64,000 bases of DNA, taken from assembly GCA_012064415.1 (NCBI GenBank), contig SSNU01000247.1, positions 930,629 to 994,628 on the forward strand, read 5' to 3'. This DNA is from Gyrodactylus bullatarudis. Lineage: Eukaryota; Platyhelminthes; Monogenea; Gyrodactylidea; Gyrodactylidae. Below the pieces are notes generated by a model. The model searched no databases, was not told where the DNA came from, and worked only from the letters and a program-made list of their open reading frames with translations. Shown here one piece after another: positions 55,104 to 64,000 of this stretch. The first letter of the stretch is position 1. The number at the start of each line of letters is the position of its first letter. The translations under genes and the position numbers were made by a program.

Positions 55104-58100
55104 GTGAGTATTTTTAAAAATATTTTTGACTTTTTTGCCTCAAGAATTGTTTATTAATAATACCAAAGATAGAGAGAGAGATATATATAATTCCATCTTG
55201 AGCATATTAGGCATTCTTCAGTATATTGGGCATATGGCAATTGAAGATTTGATAATCGTATAACTGTCGACTCTCCCTTTATGGTTATCTACTACCACTA
55301 TGATGATGATGAGAGGATGAGAATTGCTTAGATTACATTTTCCAAGTGGATAAAAAGTCCTCCTCTCTTTTGTTTGAAGTAAGAACTCAACAACAAATCT
55401 ATTTAGGCAGGCATCAGATTTAATTATCATCCGATGAAAGGTTCTCTTATTGAGATGGATACTTCTCCTTTGTAAAGTGGCCCACGACGTTATCATAATA
55501 ATAAGACTTATTCTTACTTTTTGGCATATATAATACATTTATTACATTCAAGTGAGCTGAGCTTCTATTTTTTATTCATTGTATTGTGAAAAATATTCCG
55601 TATCTATTCCTACTCTTCTTCAACTTTCTGAAGAGGTCTGCTTTATGGTAATTTAATATGTTTTTATTAACTACCTCCATTTACCAAATTATCAATCTGC
55701 ATTAGAGAAAGGTAAACTGTTTAGCCTACCTTTACGTTCAAACAATCATTTTGAAGAGAATCTCTATCCAACCGATATCCTAAATTAGAGTTGAAATCTT
55801 GACAAGTCTCCAATAAGGCAGAAAAATAAATTCGAAATTTACAGTCGTATTAGAAAGTAAATTCCCCATGTTTTCCCTAAGCACATGGAATATGCGAGGT
55901 TTGTTACTTTTTGTATAGCTTGATCAAAGGTATCTGAAAAATCATCAAATACATTCCTACTAACTGAGTCTGTGAACAATAATCTAAGAGTTATTATTCA
56001 TATCAGGTTAACAAAATAACAACTTTCTTCAAATCAAACGTGTTTGATCTTTCTACAAGTCATCTGATTGGTTTCAAGGTTTATTTAATTTTGTATGGTT
56101 TTTTGGATCTGGAACAATAGGAATACTTAGGTTCTTCGATAAAACTTGAGAGGCTTTGGAAAAGAGGTTGGTTATATACCAATTATCAATCTATTTTTAC
56201 TATTTTTATTGAATAGAAGGGCATTTTGAAAAATATCTACCTGTTATACCTAAATTTAGGAATACTTTTCATAGATAAACTGTGATATTGCTTACCAACC
56301 TTTGTTATAGTAGAAAAGAATTTAATTTATATGTAAACTTCTTATGAAACTGATTCTCTGAAGTTTAAATTTAAAAAAGTGACTTTTATTGATGCTCAAA
56401 ATATATGTTTGAAAAAGTCATAAAAGGATGGAAAATGTTCTTACCTAAGAATACATATTTTTGACATTTTAAATAAATATTTTGGTACATCTTTTTGTGG
56501 CCCTAGTGATCATGCATCGAGAGACAAGATTTCCTCACAAGTTATCTCTCTCCCTTTCTAGCCAGCCTTAATTGATCAGTTAAGTAGACCAGTTCGAGGT
56601 AGCTCTTTCTCATTAATATAATTTCCTCATTTTCCTTGACTCAAACTCGCGTGTCTCCACTGTAAAGATTCCTCTAAGATAATTAAGCATAGATATTCAT
56701 CCTTAGCTATACTTACCTGAATTTCAAGGCAGCAGCTACATCAAGTAGATGACTTTTCCTCTTTTTTTTCCTTAGAAAAGATTCTTGTCACTTGAACAAT
56801 AAAATTCTAGAATAGGGCAATACAACATTTAGTCCCAGCAATTGTCTCAATGCCTTGGTCAGACTGTCATGTTTTAAACAAGAAAAATTTCCCAGTCATT
56901 TTAACTAATTTAATATTGATTCCTATTCTTCTCAATACATAGGAATTTCTCGTAGTAAAATCCACTGAGAAATCTTGGCAAAAATTCAAAAAGTTTCATA
57001 TCCAATCGAAATTTTGCATATCAAAACAAACTGGTACAGTAAATCAAGTAGAAAATGTTTAGTTAAAAAAAGAGCTAGTCCTTAGTTTTACTACCAGCTA
57101 TTCTCGATGAATTAGGGAATTTATAGGGATTTTTCGAAAATTTTCCTTCTACTGATTCGAAGAAATAAATAAAATGAAAAAATAAGAAGACATTTTGAGT
57201 TGGCTCGATTTTTCCATTTTTTAAGCTTTAAGTCCATAACTTTTGGTGTATGAGAAATCAAACATTATTTTTCATGATCACCAATAGAAATAGAAACCAG
57301 TAATTTACTATTTAAATTTTGAATGAACTGTCAGTTTGAACTGATCTCGTATCAACCTACAAAATGTTTAATTTCCAATTAGTAAAAAGGGTCTGAACTG
57401 TTTACCTAAAATCTCTACGACCAGTCTTTGGCTGCCTTATCCAATCATGATCCTGGAAAATAACATTTGATCCCTCCCGCACCTTGAAATCACAAAGTAC
57501 CACGAGTTCATCTCAAATTTTACATTCTCGTGAAATTGATCGAATAACTCATGGAATTTTCTCATGAAATCGTTCTCCTAGGTAACAAATCTTGGGTTTT
57601 TCTTTAGATGGTCTCAAAAATCTCAACCCACAAAATGCATTCGACTCATATTGACTCAAACTTTGAGCTCTTTGCTACTGACTAAATTTTGATTGCAGAA
57701 CTTTCTCCCAAGTTAATAACCATCCAATGACCACTGATTTGGTCGACAATTTTTATTTTGAAATAGATGAAAAAGGTCAAAACCACTTCTCTCGTCAACA
57801 TTTGAGACCAGATGTCAAAATCTTTTCTTCTCTTCGTGCTCTTTTATTTTATTAAAAACCTTTTTTTCAACTTAACCAGGTCACTTTAGATGTACTTCCA
57901 CTGATAAAACAAGAGAATATTCTTCACATGTCAAATCATTTTAAATTCATATTAATTTTTTCTTGAGAAACATGTCTCTGTCTCTGGTCTGTTCTTCATC
58001 GACTCAAAACTCTGAGCACTTTTCGTATGAATAAGACCTAGGTTTAGGATTGATAGATCCCATTTTCAGAACAACAGTCGCTGTACAGCATTTACTCCAT

Positions 58101-60642
58101 GAGAAATATGGCTAAAATTGATTATCTTTGCTTCTATACTAGAGTTCTCTTCAGATTCTGAACCAAGCTTCAAGACTCAACATTTACGGAAAAACTCCTC
58201 CACCCTGTATGCTGGCTCTTTCTTGTAATAACTCTTTAATAACGAGATACTCTAACTTGTTCACTGCAATAAAACCATTTATGGTCTTGTTATCACCAGA
58301 AAATGCATATTAATGAGATTCCAATAAAATGAAACTAAAATACTTTTGATGACATAACACTAGAGAGTAAAATAGCAAGAGACTGACGAACAGACAGAGC
58401 AGTAGATAGAAGAGAGTGAGGCGAAAAGAATACACTAGAATGTTGCCATTAATGATGTGGAAATGTTCGCCTCATAAAAATGTGTTTCCTCACCAGAATA
58501 TGTTCCTTATCATGAATATTCGTTTCGATACAATGAAATTTATTCGTTTTTTCCATCCCCCTTCCGGATTTCTCAAGCCAGGAAATCCAACTCTATCGAT
58601 TTTTCAGCATTGTCATCGGAGAGATGTTATCGTTGACATTACAAAGCTCTTGGCCCAAAAGTGGGATTCCTTTCCAAAAAAAAATAATAAGAATTCGATT
58701 TACTCTTGAAATACCTTTTCTTTGATTTCATCATGAAGCGGGTTCAGGTTTTTGAAAGGTGAGCATTTCTAAAACCATTTCGAAACCAAACCTTACCTTT
58801 TGAGTAGTAAGTGGTTAATTGTAATTTTCAAGTTTCGTCCAAGCGATAGTTATAAAACTCGAGGTCGGCCATCTTATTGATTGAAATATTTTGTTCTTTT
58901 CAAAGCGTTAGGATCTTATTTAGCGTATTTGATAACCATGTCTACTTGTGATCCAATAAAATATGACCTTTGAGGACCAAAGCATCAGATCATGTTTAAT
59001 AGGAATTACAATCTCAAAGCTACATTATTCAACATTGTTTTGACGAAGCGTTCTGATTCTAAATACTTTGATATTGATTCTATTTGGGGTCTAAGGTACT
59101 ATTTCTGAATTCTTTTTCTATTGCATTAATAAAATTTCAATTAATCTTACCACCCCTGATTAGCAAGTCTGAGCTAATTTATTCAGAATAAAAAAAAGCT
59201 TCTTCTATTCTGTAAACTTGTCACATGAGGCATAACACACACACCTTCACGTACCCCTTTTATTCTAATCAGTGATTCGTCTCTCCTACTCAAATGACAA
59301 ACGAATTATACGTCAAAGTTTTTCTCTACAGTCAAATTATGTAAAAATGATTTGCAATGATTTAGTCTAATCTTACTTTGTCAGATTGTATGTCTTTCAT
59401 TTAATTCTAAATTTTAAGCGATAATTAATTGCAACTCTTTCTTTTCATTCCAATAGAGTGTTAATGTCTTAATTTCTCGTGTATTAAAACTAACTAAAGA
59501 ACTCTCGGCTCAGGCTCAAAAATTAGATCAACGAATGAAAACTTTAATTTCTCTACTGACTAGGTCTGTAAATTAAAAGAAACACCTCATTTGTTCATCA
59601 ATCTATTTCTGTTATTCGGATATTATAAGAAAATTGTCATCTACTAATTTCAATCCTTAAACTATCAAAAGGTTTTTTATTCTTTGAAGATCTTTAAGAG
59701 AATCCAATATTGTCAAAGATTCTGAAAATAACAATGAATGGATTAGCCAGACAACTAGACTGGACCTAAAGTATCGTTCATAATTGAAATCAAGTCTTTC
59801 CTATGGTTATCAATACTAATACTTTTGAATATTTTAGAGTTTTTCTCTAATCAAGTGGAATGTCCTTTCAACATAACCTCAAAAACCTGAGTATTTTCTC
59901 ATGTGTTAGATCTGAAGAAAACCCTGGCCAAATGGTTTGGATAGATTTTTTCATAATATACCCCTCTATCTTATCATAACCTTAACATCTGACACAGAAA
60001 TCAGTTGTTCTCGCCAATTCAACAATACCAAAAACACAGTAATTATAATTATCATTAACAAGGAGATATGTATGTTGGTAGGGCATATTAGCCCCGGTTG
60101 AAACCCTTATGAATTACATTAGGTTAATATTGTGACAAAAACATATCATCAGAATAGTCATCTATTATGTGATGAGCTTATTAAGGGGGAAGACTGATGT
60201 CTTATCTAGGCTATAACATCTAACTACTAAGGAAAGAAAAGAATCCTCTTGACAACCCTGGAGAGTTTTCCCAGAAATGTTATTAGCTACTACCACTATT
60301 AGCCAACTATTTCTGGATAAAAATAACAAGGCGATAAAAAAAACTGTTATCCCATAATATACATGTAAATCAATATTAATTATGAAAAACTTTTTGTTGT
60401 GAATTTCTCTTGGCATTACTTCATCAATATTCGATTTGGGAAAGTTTTTCTATTCTACCAAAAAATATTCTTTCAGACGTTTTGCTTAAAATATTTTTGA
60501 AAACATACTTTCATTGGTAAAAAGTAAGATAACCTTAATCGAGTAATAAAACCGGTAGATTGAATACTAAAATTGAAATAGGGCTTGGTTCATTGGTTTC
60601 CAAATCAAGTTATCTCTTAAAAAGTAAAAGTATTTCTAACAT
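55104..60642. other. Gene-poor interval
   Basis: AT-rich sequence with no supportable gene. A weak 37 nt exon candidate lies at 56562-56598. The long gap could be regulatory, or a large intron of a gene that extends beyond the window. Confidence 0.5.
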
Positions 60643-60831
60643 ACTAGCAAAGTGTGGTCACTGGTTATCCATGTGAGCCAAAGTGAATTGATCTTTATTT
60701 TAACTGGAGTTGACACTTGCTAATCCGAGTTCTAACATCTAGGTGTGAGAAGACGATCTCCATCAAGTTCGAGATGATATGGATAAAGTAATAACCAGTG
60801 CTCACATTTTGCTTAAAAGGTTAAATGTCTA
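60643..60831. repeat. SINE-like fold-back family, copy 3
   Basis: Matches the outer arms of 44283-44718 (ACTAGCAAAGTGTGGTCACT at the start, GATCTCCATCAAGTT within) but lacks the tRNA-related centre. Confidence 0.75.
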
Positions 60832-60838
60832 ATGTTGG

Positions 60839-61535
60839 TTGATATGAAGTTAGGAATCTATGAATTTTACAGAAATTTCGATATTTTCTTCAAGAATTTG
60901 AATTTGTTAAAGATTTTTTGGAATCATGTGCCCACTTTTACCAGTTGAAGAAAAAAATTCTGAGAAAAATGTTTTTGATGAAAAGTATGGTCATTTTTCA
61001 AATTCCCATTTGGCGCTAAATCCCATTTTTTCGAACTTTGAGCTGAAAATTTTTATTGATTCGAAAGTGGGAGGCTCATCGAAAGAGGTTTTTCAGGACC
61101 AAGATTGGACAAGAAAGCTGACTAGCACAGTAAAATCACTGACAGTTTCCCTATTTTCGAGAGATTTTGAATAATTGAAATTTCATTGATTTTCAACTAG
61201 TGAAAATGATCAAAAAACCAAAATTCCATTCCCAAACGATAATGAGGTTAAGATCAGCTTTAGTTGAATTGATTTTCTTGTCTAATCTTGATCCTGAAAA
61301 ACCTCTTTTGATCAACCTCCCATTTTCAAACCAATAAGAATTTTCGCTTCAATGTTCGAAAAAATGGGATTTTGGAAATTCTTCATTAAAATATTTTCTT
61401 TTAGAATTTTTTTTCCAAATTGTAAAAGCGGGCAACATGAGTAGGATTCCAAAAAATCTTTACCAAATTCAAATTCTTGTTGAAAATATCGAGATTTCTG
61501 TAAAAATCATAGATTCCCGACTTCATATCAATTAA
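60839..61535. mobile_element. Long fold-back element, copy 2
   Basis: A 697 bp near-palindrome with arms of about 330 bp begins TTGATATGAAGTTAGG and ends CTTCATATCAA, followed by TTAA. Inner blocks such as GATTTTTTGGAATC and GAGGTTTTTCAGGA have inverted partners. It is a relative of 45269-45842. It abuts the SINE-like copy at 60643-60831. Confidence 0.8.
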
Positions 61536-64000
61536 GTTTAGGTGTATGTTGACGAGATTGGTTTACGTGGTAATTTTACCTCTATAACTGCTAGAGAAAT
61601 TCGTCTGAATAAAATTGAAATAAAAATGTATTTAATAATAAATACTCTTGGTCCGTTTTTTAATCTTAATTGTGTCACTCAGCTTACTGTCACAGTTGGT
61701 TGGTTGATGTGTGTAAAAGCCCTCCTCTCTTGGCTGGATGGTTTATAATCAATTCTGTTTTTCATTTTAAAAACTTTCTTTTTTAATTCATTCTATGAAA
61801 TAAAAGCCTAGTAACGAGATGAAATGGTTTCAACAATACCAAAAATAACTCGTCATGTCTCTCTACATATCTATCTTACTCTTAGTTATATTTGAATATT
61901 CACACAACCCTACAATTCCAACTAAAATTAAGTGACTATACACTGTATATAGTACACCTGATGAAAATCATTTTTCTGAAAGCAATCTCATCTTGCCGTC
62001 ATCGTGTAAATATCGATAATAAAGGATGTATGCCTGTGTGACAGTTATTCTCTCTAAAAATACTCACTCAATCAATTCTGTCTTTTCTCATGCAAAAGTT
62101 CTTTATCGAAAAGCTTGATCTTCTCTCTATGTCATTCTCACTTATTAATTAATCATACCTACAATTTATCATTACAATCTCAGGTTAGCATCAACATTTT
62201 AACTTATGTTTTCTATACCAGTTTTATGATCTAAGATCACAGTACAACGGCTAGCCTATTAGGAATTTAACGGGCATCACTTGTTTCAAAATTTATCTAA
62301 TTTCTCTCTATTCGTGTTACATATAGTTTGATGATTATTTCATCCTTTCAATTACACAATTCTTCCAATTAAGGGAAAGAAAATATAGTAAACACAAATT
62401 TCAACTAGGCAGAAGAAATATCTCTCCAGATTTTTATCATCCCTTTTGGAGAAAAATGTCAATAGGCCTCACCAACATCTTTTACATGGGTAAACGAGAG
62501 AGAGGAAGACAGAAAATTGGGTGTCCTTTCATCGTTAAGTTTTTTCTTTTCAAAGCAACAACGACAAGAAATAACAAATATTACTTTAGTACAAACTATA
62601 TTCAATATATATACATATTTTCAGTATTTACATGAGAAACGCCTACTATAGCAGTAGAGAACATGTGTATGAAAAAATAGGGTTTGGTGCAAAATGAATA
62701 AAAAGGGGGAATGTAGCTTCACAGGAAAATCTAGAAATTTACAGGCAATGAAGGCCAACAAAGGGGAAAAGAAGAGAGATTCTTATCAGGCAGAAGAATA
62801 ACCTGTTATATCCTCTCTCTTTAGTTTTTGTCTTGATAGCATAAATTGCCATAATTACGATGCCTTTGTGGACAGGAAAAGAGATGAATTATTTCCCATT
62901 CCGCTGTGCAAATAGTTTCGCATATTTTCATGGCACACATGTAAAAAAGAGGGGTTTTGAAACCTCAAAGAATCTTCCTTACCAGGCTAATTTCTTCCTT
63001 TGTGGAAACCATACTCTATTCTATTTTGCGTGATAAATAAATCTTCTTTAATTACGTATCTTGTTTCTCCCTTGCTATGTCGACTTTTTTAGAATCCCGA
63101 CAAGTCTATTGTTTAAGGGTCGAATTGTATCTTTAATTATAATGATTCTTATGACACTTATCTCTCAAAGGTTTTCTTTATTCACTCAATGTATATTTCT
63201 TTATAAGTTTATCAGTTTAAAATTGATTGAGAAAAATCTAGATTAAAAGCTGACATAGGCCAAGTTAATTGAAGATTTTTCAACATCAATTTTGCACCTA
63301 ACATAAAAAATTATAAGAGTAATTTTTCTCAATACACAGACTCGGCTTAAACCTTCAAACCTCACAGAGGATCATATACGGGACAGGTAACTTTCTCAAG
63401 CCATAGTTTTGTTTTAAAGAAGTAATTTTTGACTAATATTCTTCTTCGAATGAAGCTTCATTGAGAAGTTATGAAAATTAATTTTGAAAAACCACTCACA
63501 GAGATCCGAGAAAAAATCTTTTATCGAAAAGCCATATTCGTAGAATTCGGGAATGGGATCACTTTGAATTCATTTCTTGAAATCAAAATTCTAGCCATTG
63601 TCAGGGTCTTAAAGTGGCCATTTTTTGCTAAAAAAAATGCAATGTACCTTGAAAAAATTCTCTCTGTGTCTTTAAGGGTCAATGATATCGATGAAGAATA
63701 TCCTCAATAGGATCAAAACTAGAAAAAAAGGTTGAGATAATGTCAGGGTTATTGTGGGAAAATATTCTGCTTGAATTTTCAAACTATCAAAATAAAAATA
63801 ACCCCTACCTATGAAAGTAATCCTTCTTTTTTGATTTATTAAATTGTATGTTTTACTACTTCTACAAATGTTTTGTACGAAAAGGAAACACATGTACCCC
63901 AATTATACATTTTTAAACTACCATACCAATACGAATCCAAAATGATGGGATGCGAGTATAGAACGTGAATAAATGAATCAGTCATATTTCCCTCATTCCA
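61536..64000. other. Gene-poor interval to window end
   Basis: AT-rich sequence. Open frames here are short, compositionally like the background and lack splice or family support. Confidence 0.55.

Noticed and set aside
58416..58709. 97-residue open frame in the distal interval
   Set aside because: The longest plus-strand open frame there, but there is no homology, signal peptide or regulatory context.

Overview
This is AT-rich metazoan nuclear DNA with spliced genes, probably from an arthropod. The best evidence is a Trithorax/MLL methyltransferase whose N-terminal region carries nuclear-receptor-like Cys clusters, which is known of insect TRX. I cannot place it more finely: a mite or a copepod would both fit the low GC, mixed intron sizes and many Tc1-like and fold-back elements. 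All exon models below were built by hand from splice signals, reading-frame continuity and family resemblance. For nearly all of them the summed coding length is an exact multiple of three.

Layout. 398-1538 (-): small RhoGAP. 1735-11636 (+): KMT2/Trithorax, 15 exons, 2789 aa. 11939-12676 (+): KDEL receptor. 13381-14925 (-): haspin kinase, single exon. 15157-15909 (+): mitochondrial ribosomal protein bL9m. 16005-21840 (+): NSUN4-like mitochondrial rRNA methyltransferase, with a 2.3 kb long-terminal-inverted-repeat transposon in its second intron. 23648-25934 (-): SOCS6/7-like adaptor. 26094-37307 (+): AK9-like multidomain adenylate kinase, 14 exons, 1652 aa. 38147-39018 (-): divergent RhoU/RhoV-like GTPase. 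39217-47531 (+): O-GlcNAcase, 8 exons, 823 aa, with a Tc1 transposon and several fold-back elements in its introns. 47532-64000 is nearly gene-free apart from a compact TATA-driven gene for a 59-residue secreted peptide (50300-50479), a weak candidate exon near 55 kb and more fold-back repeats.

How the genes relate. Four pairs are divergent across about 160-230 bp (RhoGAP/KMT2, haspin/bL9m, SOCS/AK9, RhoU-like/OGA), so bidirectional promoters are likely. bL9m and NSUN4, both mitoribosome genes, lie in tandem less than 100 bp apart, and NSUN4 has no visible ATG. KMT2 (H3K4 methylation), haspin (H3T3 phosphorylation) and OGA (O-GlcNAc removal) all act in the nucleus, but nothing here shows they are co-regulated.

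Most interesting for follow-up: three tandem nuclear-receptor-like Cys modules in KMT2, with candidate Taspase1 and WDR5-binding motifs; the long-TIR element with subterminal repeats and a tail-to-tail pair of broken ORFs; stacked fold-back elements in OGA introns, one in a GC-AG intron; very short introns (26-38 nt); and the orphan secreted peptide.
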